From the NCBI GenBank assembly GCA_029055435.1, contig JAIDDH010000149.1, positions 1-47,440 on the forward strand: a DNA stretch of 47,440 bases. The letters are read 5' to 3'. This document shows, piece after piece, positions 25,264-34,998 of this stretch. The translations under genes were made by a program, and so were the position numbers. The stretch's first letter is position 1; the number at the start of each line of letters is the position of its first letter. A model generated the notes under the pieces. That model was given only the letters and a program-made list of their open reading frames with translations, searched no databases and was not told the DNA's origin. The stretch comes from Acetatifactor sp. GTDB lineage: Bacteria; Bacillota; Clostridia; Lachnospirales; Lachnospiraceae.

Positions 25264-26601
25264 TTGGACCCAAGTGTCATACAACAAACTGCTTCAACGG
25301 CACAGGCCGACACAGTCGTACAATTTACAGCTCTGATAATTCTTATTTTTCTGTCCAGCTTTTTTTCATCAGCCGAGACCGCGCTCACTACGGTAAATCG
25401 CGTGCGCATGCGCTCTCTGGCGGAGGAAGGCAACAAACGGGCAGTCACGGTCAACAAAATTCTGGACCAGTACAGCAAAATGCTAAGCGCCATTCTGATC
25501 GGCAACAATATTGTAAATCTGTCCGCATCCGCTCTGGCTACCACTCTGGCCATGAAAATCAATCTGGCTGTGGGAATTGCCACCGGTATTCTGACATTTC
25601 TTGTCTTAATTTTCGGTGAAATCGTGCCCAAGACCGGGGCGATGATTTTCAATGAGAAACTTGCACTCAGATATTCAGGGATAATCTACAGTCTCATGCA
25701 ACTGCTCACCCCCGTTATCTTCATCGTGGACAAGATGTCGCAGTTTATCTTAAAACTCCTACATATTGACCCCGACAAAAAGGTCAATACCATAACGGAG
25801 AGCGAATTGAAAACCTATGTGGATGTCAGCCATGAGGACGGTATCATTGAGACAGAAGAACGGGAAATGATTTACAATGTGTTTGCTTTCTCCGACGCTG
25901 TGGCAAAGGACATTATGGTCCCCCGTATCAAGATGGTGGCTGTGAGTGTGGACGACTCCTATGACAAGGTTTTGGGCGTCTTCAGGGAATCCATGTACAC
26001 CCGCCTGCCGGTCTACCGGGAGGACAAGGATAATATCATTGGCCTGATCAATATAAAAGATTTCATTCTGACTGCAAACGCCGAAAATTTTCAGGTACAG
26101 AATATTCTGCGGGAAGCTCATTACACCCATGAATTCAAGAAAGTTGCCGATCTGCTTCTGGAGATCCGCGAAAAAACCACCTACATGACCTTCGTGCTCA
26201 ATGAGTACGGCGCGACGGTGGGTATGCTGACACTGGAGGATCTGCTGGAAGAAATCGTGGGAGAAATCCGCGATGAATACGATGAAGACGAGGAACAGCT
26301 GATTCAGGAAGTAGATGAACACAGCTATCTGGTGGAGGCCAGCATGAAGCTGGATGATATCAACGATGCGCTGGGCACATCCTTTGACAGCGAGGATTAT
26401 GACTCCATCGGCGGCATCCTGATCGAATACCTGAACCGTCTTCCCGAGGACAATGAGGAAGTCCAGTTCTCCGATGGCATAAAACTGAAGGTACAGGGCA
26501 TCGAACAGAACCGCATCACCAAGGTGCTCCTGACCCTGCCTCCCGAGGAAAGCGAGGAGGAAGACGAAGAAAACGACGCACTGCAGGCGGCGGAAGCGTG
26601 A
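25264..26601 (+). CDS. Hemolysin/CorC-family CNNM-type transport protein
   Basis: A 445-residue membrane protein. Residues 1-185 form a CNNM transmembrane domain (DUF21) with helices at FTALIILIFLSSFFSSAETAL, ILIGNNIVNLSASALATTLA and VGIATGILTFLVLIFGEIVPK; the SSFFSSAETAL and GEIVPK motifs are diagnostic. A pair of CBS domains follows (about 200-325, starting IMVPRIKMVAV) and then a CorC/HlyC domain (about 340-425). Relatives take part in magnesium or cobalt export and resistance; older annotations call them hemolysins. The acidic tail (ESEEEDEENDA) is unusual but not exceptional. It starts at a TTG preceded by AAGGAG. It is one of the few plus-strand genes, has its own promoter, and is divergent from the SCIFF locus. 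Confidence 0.92.
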   Translation: MDPSVIQQTASTAQADTVVQFTALIILIFLSSFFSSAETALTTVNRVRMRSLAEEGNKRAVTVNKILDQYSKMLSAILIGNNIVNLSASALATTLAMKINLAVGIATGILTFLVLIFGEIVPKTGAMIFNEKLALRYSGIIYSLMQLLTPVIFIVDKMSQFILKLLHIDPDKKVNTITESELKTYVDVSHEDGIIETEEREMIYNVFAFSDAVAKDIMVPRIKMVAVSVDDSYDKVLGVFRESMYTRLPVYREDKDNIIGLINIKDFILTANAENFQVQNILREAHYTHEFKKVADLLLEIREKTTYMTFVLNEYGATVGMLTLEDLLEEIVGEIRDEYDEDEEQLIQEVDEHSYLVEASMKLDDINDALGTSFDSEDYDSIGGILIEYLNRLPEDNEEVQFSDGIKLKVQGIEQNRITKVLLTLPPEESEEEDEENDALQAAEA

Positions 26602-26660
26602 TAAACACTTAAATTAACGACAAAAAACGGAGAATTTTCCCAATGTTTAAGGCCCATCTA

Positions 26661-26699
26661 AAAAAGTACCCACCTCATTTTGAACAGGGGGTACTTTTT
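26661..26699 (+). terminator. Terminator after the CNNM/CorC gene
   Basis: AAAAAGTACCC pairs perfectly with GGGTACTTTTT around a 17-base loop, ending in a T-run. It can also serve the minus-strand lipoprotein gene that converges here. Confidence 0.85.
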
Positions 26700-26730
26700 G
26701 TGCTATGAGAGATATTTGATTTTTCAAATC

Positions 26731-27522
26731 CTACCAATCATATTCAGTCAATTTCAGCACATATGTTGTTCCAGGCACGACATCATAAATTGTAACAGAA
26801 TTATCTCTAAATTTATCTCCCTCGCTCAACCCACTAAGATATATACTACCAGAATTAACCATGTAGTCATCACTGTCATACAGTTTGTAGCCGATAATAT
26901 CATAACCGCTACTATCGGTTCCATATGTTTTTTCGCCGGAGATTGTAATTTCCAACTGAGGTAAATAATCTTTTTCAAATTTGTATACCACATCGTTTAT
27001 CTGTATGATTGATTCCGTATTTCCAAGATAATCCTTCACTTTTACCTCAATTGGAAGAGAGTCACAGGTCAACGAAACATCTTTGATTGGAAGACAGTAC
27101 AATGCGTTACAATTTACTTCATCAAAACGAACAATTTCATCTTTATAGACAGTTAGAAATACTTTTCCACTCGTAGATGTTCCTAATGCAATATCCGATG
27201 CGGAGATTCTGACATTTGCAAGGTATTGTTCACCTGCAGCTTGGCTTGTATAATAACTAAAATCATCTGCCGAAACTGATTTCGTCCCACTATATACTTC
27301 TTCATCGTTCTCATTTACTATTCGAATATCGACATCGACATCGGCAGAAATACTTTCTCCGTCTTGACTAAGGAGACCAAAAAATAAACTGTAATCATTA
27401 GTCCCCTCGTTAAATTGAAATGACCAACCTTTTAATGTTTCAATGCTGTTTTTCTGCGTCATGGAACATCCACACAGCAAGAGAGACAACAAAAGCGATA
27501 ATGTAAAGCATATTTTTTTCAT
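26731..27522 (-). CDS. Predicted lipoprotein of unknown function
   Basis: A 263-residue protein with a clear lipoprotein signal peptide: MKK, a Leu-rich core and the lipobox LLCGC, giving C19 as the lipidated residue. The rest is Asp, Ser and Tyr-rich and predicted to be mostly beta, with fragments such as VDVDIRIVNENDEEVYSGTKSV and GTTYVLKLTEYDW resembling immunoglobulin-like or fibronectin-like folds. I do not recognise a named family. GGAGAAG precedes the ATG. The gene is AT-rich relative to its neighbours and sits with the next gene in a patch between two core loci, suggesting horizontal gain. Confidence 0.7.
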   Translation of the reverse strand: MKKICFTLSLLLSLLLCGCSMTQKNSIETLKGWSFQFNEGTNDYSLFFGLLSQDGESISADVDVDIRIVNENDEEVYSGTKSVSADDFSYYTSQAAGEQYLANVRISASDIALGTSTSGKVFLTVYKDEIVRFDEVNCNALYCLPIKDVSLTCDSLPIEVKVKDYLGNTESIIQINDVVYKFEKDYLPQLEITISGEKTYGTDSSGYDIIGYKLYDSDDYMVNSGSIYLSGLSEGDKFRDNSVTIYDVVPGTTYVLKLTEYDW

Positions 27523-27589
27523 AGCAACTTCTCCATTTTCTAAGACAACTGACTTGAATTATTAAAACTCGTGATTATGCTTAATTGCT

Positions 27590-28189
27590 TCAAGTTCTTC
27601 TATTTTTAAGGCTACGCATACAAAACACTTTGTTGCACTGTTCACTCAAAAAGCATGTTTCGCAAATTATCTGTTTCACTTCTTGTTTTACCAAATCATC
27701 ATCGCTTGGCAATTTATAGTTTGCTATCTTTTTAATTCCCTCTGGATTCCGCAAGGAATAATCTATCAACTTCCCATTTCCAGTCTTTACATAGCGGTAG
27801 ATTTCTGCAAAAAACTCAACGCAATCACCAACTTGAAACGACTCAAATCCCGATTTACTCATCCAAACATGCTCTTCTTTTCCGTCAAACATTGTACCAT
27901 CAGCATACATTCCCTCAATAAAAACTCTCTTGAAACAAACTGTATTCTTTGTCATTTTTTCAATTTGCCCTTTGAATCCCATTGGGAAGTTGAAATAGCA
28001 TGCTTCAAAACCCGAACGATATTTTCCGAGAGAACGTATTTGCGTATCTAAATATTCGTCATACATCATGTTCCCCGCCCCAACAACTTCTTTCAAACTG
28101 TCGGGATCAAAATAAACCACTCCTCCTTCTACAAAAGCACAGACCTTCTTGCCGTAATTTGCTTTTTTGAATTCTCTAAAATTGTCCAT
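27590..28189 (-). CDS. Hypothetical protein with C-terminal cysteine cluster
   Basis: A 199-residue protein with no signal peptide or membrane helix. The last 25 residues hold C-x2-C-x5-C-x4-C (ICETCFLSEQCNKVFC), which could bind zinc or an iron-sulfur cluster. The central part (CFKRVFIEGMYADGTMFDGKEEHVWM and VGDCVEFFAEIYRYVK) has the look of a small beta-barrel or OB-like fold, but I cannot assign it. GGAGGTTAAAAGA precedes the ATG, a strong ribosome site. It is AT-rich and lies 67 bases before the lipoprotein gene on the same strand, so the two may be cotranscribed. Confidence 0.65.
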   Translation of the reverse strand: MDNFREFKKANYGKKVCAFVEGGVVYFDPDSLKEVVGAGNMMYDEYLDTQIRSLGKYRSGFEACYFNFPMGFKGQIEKMTKNTVCFKRVFIEGMYADGTMFDGKEEHVWMSKSGFESFQVGDCVEFFAEIYRYVKTGNGKLIDYSLRNPEGIKKIANYKLPSDDDLVKQEVKQIICETCFLSEQCNKVFCMRSLKNRRT

Positions 28190-28490
28190 TCTTTTAACCT
28201 CCGCTAATAAGTGCTGTCAAGTGACAGCCTGACATGTTAACTTCGGCTCTTTAGAAATTGAACTGCTTGTAAAATAATATCAAAAAACTGAAAAAGAATC
28301 AACTCTTTACATAAATGTATTCGTTAAGGAGTAAGTTCACAATTAATGCAAAATTGTTGATTGTCTTAATATATAATCGCATTCTCCCCTATCGTTAAGG
28401 GCAGACGGCAGTCATCTACCCTCCCACGACGAGAGTTGATAATTAATTTAATGACATTAAGAATTTCCTTCCAGTTCTTTGCTCTATCTG
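28190..28490. other. AT-rich intergenic region upstream of the unknown gene pair
   Basis: About 300 bases without a supportable gene. It includes a 16-base palindrome GCTGTCAAGTGACAGC at 28213-28228, close to the start of the gene on its left, which might be an operator. The rest is AT-rich with no clear promoter or terminator for queA. Confidence 0.5.
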
Positions 28491-29522
28491 TCAAATAATA
28501 AACATCGCATCCCCGAAACTGAAAAAGCGATACCGCTCCCGGATTGCCTCATCATAGGCCGCGAGCACCTGTTCACGGCCCGCGAGAGCCGACACCAGCA
28601 TCACCAGCGTAGACTCCGGCAGATGAAAATTGGTGATCAGCGCATCCAGCACCTTGAATTCATATCCGGGATAAATAAAAATCTCCGTGTCGCCGCATCC
28701 GGGGACGACTCTTCCGTCCACGTCCGCCGTGCTCTCCACAGTGCGGCAGCTGGTGGTTCCCACACAGATAATCCTGCCGCCCTCCGCTTTCGTCCGGTTA
28801 ATACGCTCCGCCGCTTCCTCCGTCACCTGATAATACTCAGAGTGCATGTGGTGATTCAGCACATTGTCCTCCTTCACCGGCCGGAAAGTGCCAAGCCCCA
28901 CATGAAGGGTCACATAGACGATATGTATTCCCTTTCTCTCAATCTGCTCCAGCAGCTCCCTCGTGAAATGCAAGCCTGCCGTGGGCGCCGCCGCAGAACC
29001 CTCGTATTTCGCATAGACGGTCTGATAACGGCTCTTATCCTGCAGCTTGTGCGTGATATAAGGAGGCAGGGGCATTTCCCCCAGCCTGTCCAGCACCTCC
29101 TCAAAGATGCCCTGATACTCAAAGCGGATCAGACGATTCCCTTCCTCCACGGTCTCCAGCACCTGTGCGCGCAGCAGTCCGCCGCCAAATACCAGTCTGT
29201 CGCCGGGCCTGCACTTCCTGCCGGGCTTTACCAGTGTCTCCCACACATCGCCCTCTCTGCGCTTTAAAAGCAGCACTTCCACATGGGCCCCGGTGCCATC
29301 CCGCTCCCCCAGAAGTCTGGCAGGAATCACCTTCGTGTTGTTCAGCACCAGACAGTCCCCGGGCTCAAGATACTCCACAATCTCCTTAAACACATGGTGA
29401 GAGACCTCGCCCGTAGCTTTGTCCAGCACCAGAAGTCTGGAGGACGAGCGGTCCTCCAGAGGGTCTTGCGCAATCAGCTCCTGCGGCAAATCAAAATAAA
29501 AGTCCGACTTCTTTAATTCCAT
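28491..29522 (-). CDS. queA: S-adenosylmethionine:tRNA ribosyltransferase-isomerase
   Basis: QueA builds epoxyqueuosine at position 34 of certain tRNAs by transferring ribose from SAM. About 343 residues starting [21 protein letters not shown], the family N-terminus. Other signatures: [55 protein letters not shown] [12 protein letters not shown], and [17 protein letters not shown]. The frame is open for 12 more codons to 29558 and reads [12 protein letters not shown], a repetitive extension ending in ATG after ATG. An ATG at 29558 lies only two bases past the preceding stop codon, so the exact start is uncertain. It is the last gene of the pheS-pheT-aminopeptidase run. Confidence 0.93.
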   Translation of the reverse strand: MELKKSDFYFDLPQELIAQDPLEDRSSSRLLVLDKATGEVSHHVFKEIVEYLEPGDCLVLNNTKVIPARLLGERDGTGAHVEVLLLKRREGDVWETLVKPGRKCRPGDRLVFGGGLLRAQVLETVEEGNRLIRFEYQGIFEEVLDRLGEMPLPPYITHKLQDKSRYQTVYAKYEGSAAAPTAGLHFTRELLEQIERKGIHIVYVTLHVGLGTFRPVKEDNVLNHHMHSEYYQVTEEAAERINRTKAEGGRIICVGTTSCRTVESTADVDGRVVPGCGDTEIFIYPGYEFKVLDALITNFHLPESTLVMLVSALAGREQVLAAYDEAIRERYRFFSFGDAMFII

Positions 29523-29560
29523 GCCTGCTTCCATCTCTGTTTCCATACCCGATTCCATCT

Positions 29561-31018
29561 TTAGAAGACCTTGGCATCGTCGGCGCCCACCGCAAAGGCT
29601 TTGTAGCCTCTGTACGTCTCATACACATCCGCCTTGCTGGTAGCCTCCCAGGGCGCATGCATGTTCAAAACGGCAACTCCGCTGTCAATGACATTCATGC
29701 CATAGAGCGCCAGAATATAGGCGATGGTTCCGCCGCCGCCCAAATCTACCTTGCCCAGCTCCGCGGTCTGGAAATTAATTTTCTCCTTTGCAAAAATATC
29801 TCTGATATGGGCGATATATTCCGCATTGGCGTCATTAGAACCGGATTTCCCTCTGGCACCGGTGAACTTATTGAACACCATACCGCCGCCCAGATAGGCC
29901 ACATTCTTCTTGTCAAAGCTGGAGGCATAAGAGGGATCATAGGCGCTGCTCACATCAGATGAGAGCATGCAGCTATGAGCCAGACATCTGCGCAAAGCAA
30001 GCTCACTGTACCCGCCGGTGAGATTCATCAGCTCCGCCACCGCATTCTCAAAAAATCTGGACTGCATACCGGTGGCTCCCACGGAACCGATCTCCTCCTT
30101 GTCCACCAGAATACAACATAATGTCCGCTCCGTCTCAGGAGTGTCCAGCATCGCTTTCATGGAAGTGAAGGCACAGACTCTGTCATCCTGTCCGTAAGCC
30201 AGAATCATGCTACGGTCAAAACCTGCCTCTCTGGCTCTGCCCGCGGGCACCACCTCCAGCTCCGCGGAGACAAAATCCTCCTCTTCCATATCATAATTAT
30301 CCTTGAGAATCTGCAGGATTCCCGCCTTCACGGCATCCTTTGCGGCCTTCTCGTCCTGCTCATCCTTCTTCCCGTTTTTATCAGACTTTTTATCCGCCTT
30401 TTTGTCGATCACCAGAGGTTTATTGCCGATGATAATATCCAAAGCTTCCCCCTCAATGACCTTTGCGGCTTTTTTCTCCAACTGCTCCTGCGCCAGATGA
30501 ATCAACAGATCAGACACGAAGAACACAGGATCATCCTCGTTCTCTCCCACGTTCAGCTCCACGGTGGAGCCATCCTTTTTCACCACCACACCGTGAATGG
30601 CCAGAGGGATAGTCACCCACTGATATTTCTTCACTCCCCCGTAATAATGAGTGTCCAGATAGGCGAATCCGCCCTCCTCATACAGAGGATTCTGCTTGAC
30701 GTCCAGTCTGGGGCTGTCGATATGCGCCCCCAGAATATTCATGCCCTCGCTCAGAGGCTTTCTGCCCACCTGGAACATGACGATGGACTTATTCATCCAG
30801 ACACTGTACACCTTGTCCCCGGGCTTCAGAGTTGTCCCGTTCTTCTCCAGAGCCGCCAGCTCTCTGTAACCGGCCGCCTCCACGATATTTACGATATTGT
30901 CCACACATTCTCTCTCGGTCTTGCCGTTATCCAGAAAGCTTCTGTACTCCGCACAGAGCTTCTCCAGCTTCTTTACATCCTTGGACTCATAAGTCTCCCA
31001 GGTATTTTTCTTCTCCAT
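29561..31018 (-). CDS. M18-family aminopeptidase
   Basis: A cytoplasmic zinc aminopeptidase of about 485 residues, of the aspartyl aminopeptidase family. Metal and catalytic motifs are visible as [12 protein letters not shown] (H and D), [13 protein letters not shown] (catalytic Glu), and the C-terminal MHAPWE His. An insert of about 40 residues near 205-245 is very Lys/Asp-rich ([18 protein letters not shown]), a charged loop variable in this family. The start at 31018 uses AAGGAA ten bases upstream; the ATG at 31027 has the Shine-Dalgarno almost touching it. It follows pheT by about 39 bases and precedes queA. Confidence 0.92.
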   Translation of the reverse strand: MEKKNTWETYESKDVKKLEKLCAEYRSFLDNGKTERECVDNIVNIVEAAGYRELAALEKNGTTLKPGDKVYSVWMNKSIVMFQVGRKPLSEGMNILGAHIDSPRLDVKQNPLYEEGGFAYLDTHYYGGVKKYQWVTIPLAIHGVVVKKDGSTVELNVGENEDDPVFFVSDLLIHLAQEQLEKKAAKVIEGEALDIIIGNKPLVIDKKADKKSDKNGKKDEQDEKAAKDAVKAGILQILKDNYDMEEEDFVSAELEVVPAGRAREAGFDRSMILAYGQDDRVCAFTSMKAMLDTPETERTLCCILVDKEEIGSVGATGMQSRFFENAVAELMNLTGGYSELALRRCLAHSCMLSSDVSSAYDPSYASSFDKKNVAYLGGGMVFNKFTGARGKSGSNDANAEYIAHIRDIFAKEKINFQTAELGKVDLGGGGTIAYILALYGMNVIDSGVAVLNMHAPWEATSKADVYETYRGYKAFAVGADDAKVF

Positions 31019-31057
31019 TCCACTCATTTCCTTCCATAAATATTTTGACCCGCGGTG

Positions 31058-33484
31058 TCAATGTCTCAGCTCGATGCCAAGCTGCTCCAGTCCATTCAAT
31101 ATCTTCTTCATGGCCCCGCTCACATCGGCCTCCTCCAGAGTTCTGTCCTTCGCGCGGAAGGTGATGGAATAAGCCACGGACTTATAGCCCTCCTGAATCT
31201 GGCTGCCCTCATAGATATCGAATAGATTATAGCTCTCCAGAAGCTTTCCGCCGCGCTGCACGATCATCTGCTCGATCTGACCCACCAGCACTGTCTTGGG
31301 CACGGTCATGCTGATATCACGGCTCACTGCAGGGAACTTTGCAATACCCTCATATTTTCTGTCAAAGGTCGCAAAGGGGATAATCTGGGGCATATCCAGC
31401 ACCGCCACATACACTCTCGTCCCGATGTCATAATTGTCGCATACCTCGGGATGAACCTCTCCCAGAAATCCCAGTTTCTCCCCGCGATAGCTGATTACAG
31501 CCTGCCGACCGGGATGCAGGAAGGGCATTCCCGCATTGGGATCATAGTCTTTTCTGTCCCGCATTCCGATGCTCTCCAGAAATTCCTCCACGACGCCCTT
31601 CATGGTGAAGAAATCTCCGTCTCCGTAAAATCCAAGCGTGAACTGCATTCTCTCATCGGGCAGCTCTGTCACCGGCAGAGCCTTGGGCAGATAAATATTT
31701 CCCAGCTCATATAATTTCACGTTCTTATTTCGTCTGTTGTAATTGGTGGCCAGACTGGTGAGCATACCGTTCAGGGATATCGTCCTCATGATGGAGAAAT
31801 CCTCCCCTAAAGGATTGGAGATGGTCACTGTTTGACGAAGCTGATCCTCCGCAGGCAAAAGCAGCTTATCGAATACCTTGGGACTCTCGAAAGAATAGCA
31901 CATTCCCTGAGAAAATCCGCAGTATTCCGCGATATCCCTTGCCTTCTGCTCGATGCGCAGCTTGAAGGAAAGCTTGCCGTTGGTGGATTCTCCGCTGGGC
32001 AGCGTGGTGGGAATCTTGTCATAGCCATAGAATCTCGCCACCTCCTCGGCAATGTCCGCCATGCCGATCAGATCCTGGCGGAATGCGGGAAGCACCAGCT
32101 TCATCCGGCCATTCTCCTCCACGACCTTGATGTCCAGACGTCTGAATATCTCCAGCATCTCTTCCACGCTGACATCAGTGCCCAAAAGCTTGTTATACCG
32201 CTCCGGCTCAAAAGGCAGCTCACGCAGCTCGGGAATCGGCTCCTTCACATCCACCATGCCGCCCACGACCTCACCGCAGCCCAGCTCCTGAATCAGCTGA
32301 CAGGCACGGTTGATGGCTTCCTCTGCATTGCGCACTTCCAGACCTTTCTCGAATTTACCCGAGGCATCCGTCCTGAGACCCAGACGCTTGGCCGATTTGC
32401 GGATATTGGCGCCGTTGAACACTGCTGCCTCAAAGAGCACTGTTTTTACATTGTCAGTGATCTTGGAATTCTCACCGCCCATGATACCGGCGATACCGAT
32501 TTCCTTCTCTGCGTCGCAGATCATCAATACCTCACTGTCCAGCGCCCTCATCTGGCCGTCCAGCGTCTGAAACTCCTCTCCATCCTTTGCCCGGCGCACG
32601 ATGATCTTATGTCCTGCCACCGTATCCAGATCAAAGGCATGCATGGGCTGACCATACTCCTCCATGACATAGTTGGTGATATCCACCAGATTATTGATGG
32701 GGCGGATACCGCTGGCAGCAAGCCTCCTCTGCATCCACTCCGGCGAGGGACCAATCTTAATATTTTTGCAGACTCTCGCACAGTATCTGGTACACAGATC
32801 TGTGTCCTTCACTTCAACGGAAACATAATCCCGCACATCCTCATTGTTTCCCACTGCTTTGACCTCGGGAGGATTGAAAGGCTTTCTGAAAGTTGCCGCC
32901 GCCTCTCTCGCCACTCCCAGCACACTATAACAGTCTACACGATTACTGGTGATTTCATACTCAAAAACTGTGTCGCGAAGCCCCAGAAGTTCCACCGCGT
33001 CGGCACCGATCTCGGCATCTGCCCCGAGAATATAAATTCCCTCCTCCGGCGCATCGGGATACATATTCCGATCTGAACCCAGCTCCTCGATGGAGCACAT
33101 CATACCGTTGGACTCCACACCGCGGAGTTTCCCCGCCTTGATGCGGATGCCATCCTCGGGAAGCGGCCCGCCGTCGTGGCCGCCTGCCACCTTGCCGCCG
33201 TCCAGCACCACGGGTACCTTGTCGCCCTCCTTGACATTGTGCGCTCCGGTGACAATCTGAATAGTTTCGGTTCCTATATCCACCTGACAGACAATCAGTT
33301 TATCCGCATCGGGATGAGGGGCGACGCTCTTAATCTGCCCCACTATGATCTTCTCCAGATTTTTGTCTTTTCTCTCAAACCCTTCCACCTTAGTTCCGGT
33401 GAGAGTCATCGCGTCCCGATACTCCTGATCCGTGCAGTCGAGATCGGGGACATATGCTTTAATCCATGACAGGGATGTATTCAT
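31058..33484 (-). CDS. pheT: Phenylalanyl-tRNA synthetase, beta subunit
   Basis: An 808-residue beta chain of the alpha2-beta2 enzyme that charges tRNA-Phe. In order: the N-terminal MNTSLSWIKAYV, an EMAP-II-like tRNA-binding domain (about 40-150; IIVGQIKSVAPHPDADKL), the B3/B4 editing domain (about 210-380), B5 (about 405-475), a catalytic-like core lacking activity, and the anticodon-binding FDX-ACB domain at the end (FPAVSRDISMTVPKTV). Its start has AAAGGAAG eight bases upstream. The gap from pheS contains short GGAATAG repeats. The T-box in front of pheS controls both genes. Confidence 0.96.
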   Translation of the reverse strand: MNTSLSWIKAYVPDLDCTDQEYRDAMTLTGTKVEGFERKDKNLEKIIVGQIKSVAPHPDADKLIVCQVDIGTETIQIVTGAHNVKEGDKVPVVLDGGKVAGGHDGGPLPEDGIRIKAGKLRGVESNGMMCSIEELGSDRNMYPDAPEEGIYILGADAEIGADAVELLGLRDTVFEYEITSNRVDCYSVLGVAREAAATFRKPFNPPEVKAVGNNEDVRDYVSVEVKDTDLCTRYCARVCKNIKIGPSPEWMQRRLAASGIRPINNLVDITNYVMEEYGQPMHAFDLDTVAGHKIIVRRAKDGEEFQTLDGQMRALDSEVLMICDAEKEIGIAGIMGGENSKITDNVKTVLFEAAVFNGANIRKSAKRLGLRTDASGKFEKGLEVRNAEEAINRACQLIQELGCGEVVGGMVDVKEPIPELRELPFEPERYNKLLGTDVSVEEMLEIFRRLDIKVVEENGRMKLVLPAFRQDLIGMADIAEEVARFYGYDKIPTTLPSGESTNGKLSFKLRIEQKARDIAEYCGFSQGMCYSFESPKVFDKLLLPAEDQLRQTVTISNPLGEDFSIMRTISLNGMLTSLATNYNRRNKNVKLYELGNIYLPKALPVTELPDERMQFTLGFYGDGDFFTMKGVVEEFLESIGMRDRKDYDPNAGMPFLHPGRQAVISYRGEKLGFLGEVHPEVCDNYDIGTRVYVAVLDMPQIIPFATFDRKYEGIAKFPAVSRDISMTVPKTVLVGQIEQMIVQRGGKLLESYNLFDIYEGSQIQEGYKSVAYSITFRAKDRTLEEADVSGAMKKILNGLEQLGIELRH

Positions 33485-33568
33485 ATCATTTCTTCCTTTC
33501 TATTCCACTATTCCACTATTCCCAATATTCCGATTCAATCTATTCCAATCCATTCAAATCTATTTCCG

Positions 33569-34588
33569 TCAGAACTGGCTCAGGAAACGGATATCATTCT
33601 CATAGAGCAGACGCATGTCGTCGATCTCGTATTTCAGGAGTGCAATGCGCTCCAGGCCCACGCCAAATGCAAAACCCGAATATTCCTCGGGGTCTATCCC
33701 GCTCATCTCAAGCACATGGGGGTGTACCATGCCGCAGCCGAGAATCTCAATCCAGCCCTCTCCCTTACAGAACCGGCAGCCCTGACCTCCGCATTTGAAG
33801 CAGGTCACGTCCATCTCCGCGCTGGGCTCTGTGAAAGGGAAATGATGGGGACGGAATTTTACTTTGGTGCCCTCGCCGAACAGCTCCTTTGCAAACTCGG
33901 CAAGCGTTCCCTTCAAATCCGCAAAAGTAATGTTCTTATCGATTACCAGTCCCTCTATCTGATGGAAGGAAGGCGAGTGGGTGGCATCCACCTCGTCCGC
34001 CCTAAACACACGTCCCGGAGCGATCATGCGTATAGGAAGCTTTCCCCTCTCCATCTCATGCACCTGCACGCCGGAAGTCTGAGTACGGAGCAAAATATCT
34101 CCGTTGATATAAAAGGTGTCCTGCTCATCCTTGGCCGGATGGTCCGCCGGAATATTCAGCGCCTCAAAATTATAGTAATCACGCTCTACCTCCGGGCCTT
34201 CCACCACCTCATAGCCCATACCCACAAAGATGCGCTCCACTTCCTCCAGTGCGATGGTGTTGGGATGTCTGTGGCCGATCTCCGCCTTCTTGGCAGGCAG
34301 GGTCACATCGATTACCTCCGCCTTCATTCTGGCCTCCCGCACAGCGCGCTCCATCCGGCTGCGATGCTCTTCCAAAACTCTCTCGATCTCCGCGCGGGTA
34401 TCATTCACCCACTGGCCAACCTTTGGCCGCTCCTCCGGCGCTACATCCTTCATGGACTTCAAGACGCTTGTCAGCTCGCCCTTTTTGCCCAGAATACTCA
34501 CGCGAATCTCATTCAGTTTTTCCGTTGTGTCACAGTTTTTAATCTGTGCCAGAGCCTGTTCTCTGATTTGATCTAACTTGGCTTTCAT
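33569..34588 (-). CDS. pheS: Phenylalanyl-tRNA synthetase, alpha subunit
   Basis: A 339-residue catalytic subunit. It starts MKAKLDQIREQALAQI, a coiled-coil tRNA-contacting arm, followed by the class II core: GHRHPNTIALEEVERIFVGMGYE-like region, FEALNIPADHPAKD, motif 2 (GRVFRADEVDATHSPSFHQIEG), FTEPSAEMD, and motif 3 in AFGVGLERIALLKY. The start at 34588 fits the family and has GGAGCAGA upstream; the long frame to 34750 reads back into the T-box and is rejected. It is the first gene after the T-box terminator. Confidence 0.96.
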   Translation of the reverse strand: MKAKLDQIREQALAQIKNCDTTEKLNEIRVSILGKKGELTSVLKSMKDVAPEERPKVGQWVNDTRAEIERVLEEHRSRMERAVREARMKAEVIDVTLPAKKAEIGHRHPNTIALEEVERIFVGMGYEVVEGPEVERDYYNFEALNIPADHPAKDEQDTFYINGDILLRTQTSGVQVHEMERGKLPIRMIAPGRVFRADEVDATHSPSFHQIEGLVIDKNITFADLKGTLAEFAKELFGEGTKVKFRPHHFPFTEPSAEMDVTCFKCGGQGCRFCKGEGWIEILGCGMVHPHVLEMSGIDPEEYSGFAFGVGLERIALLKYEIDDMRLLYENDIRFLSQF

Positions 34589-34661
34589 TCTGCTCCTCTT
34601 TCTGCGCCCACGGCGCTTTTTTTCTGTTTTCCGCAAAATCGGGCAGGGGAGACTTCCCCCG

Positions 34662-34958
34662 CACACAAAAAGTCCCTTGCCAATCTCTGGCAAGGGACGT
34701 AAATTACGCGGTACCACCCTGTTTCCTGACCACAAAATCTCACTCTGCAAACGACACTTTGGTATCAGGCTCTCATCTTACGCATAACGTGCGCGACCCG
34801 GCTCAAACTACAGGCGGACAAAAACCTTCCGCTTTCCCCTGAACAGCTCCGGTGGGAAATTCGCCGTTTTATCTGAACTGAAGCAGGCTCTCAGCCGCCG
34901 ACCCGCTCTCTCTGACAGAAGACAAAACGCTACTTTGCACCTTCTTTGCCTTTCACTG
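34662..34958 (-). ncRNA. T-box riboswitch upstream of pheST
   Basis: The untranslated leader holds the conserved T-box core AGGGTGGTACCGCG (34707-34720, minus strand), which base-pairs with the acceptor end of uncharged tRNA and forms the antiterminator. Upstream are stem I signals AGAGAGCGGG and CGGCTGAGAGCC. A TTC triplet at 34841-34843 in GGAGCTGTTCAGG is a candidate phenylalanine specifier. Downstream is a competing terminator. Uncharged tRNA-Phe should allow readthrough into pheS. Confidence 0.93.
34667..34698 (-). terminator. T-box-regulated terminator
   Basis: GTCCCTTGCC pairs perfectly with GGCAAGGGAC across a seven-base loop, then TTTTT on the minus strand. It is the off-state structure of the pheST T-box. 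Confidence 0.92.
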
Positions 34959-34964
34959 CCATTC

Positions 34965-34993
34965 ATTGTAGTCAATTTATGTAGAAATGTCAA
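34965..34993 (-). promoter_or_regulatory. Promoter of the pheST T-box
   Basis: TTGACA (34988-34993), 17 bases, TACAAT (34965-34970) on the minus strand. Transcription should start near 34958, in front of T-box stem I. Confidence 0.85.
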
Positions 34994-34998
34994 GTGCT

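Noticed and set aside
26661..26699. Inverted repeat as an insertion-sequence end
   Set aside because: The stem with a T-run fits a terminator between convergent genes; no transposase fragment or matching second end was found.
28381..28440. Possible CRISPR-like or short repeat near 28.4 kb
   Set aside because: No repeated unit with regular spacing exists there; nothing in the window resembles a CRISPR array.
31832..33076. 414-codon plus-strand open frame opposite pheT
   Set aside because: It mirrors pheT, has no Shine-Dalgarno and no family similarity.
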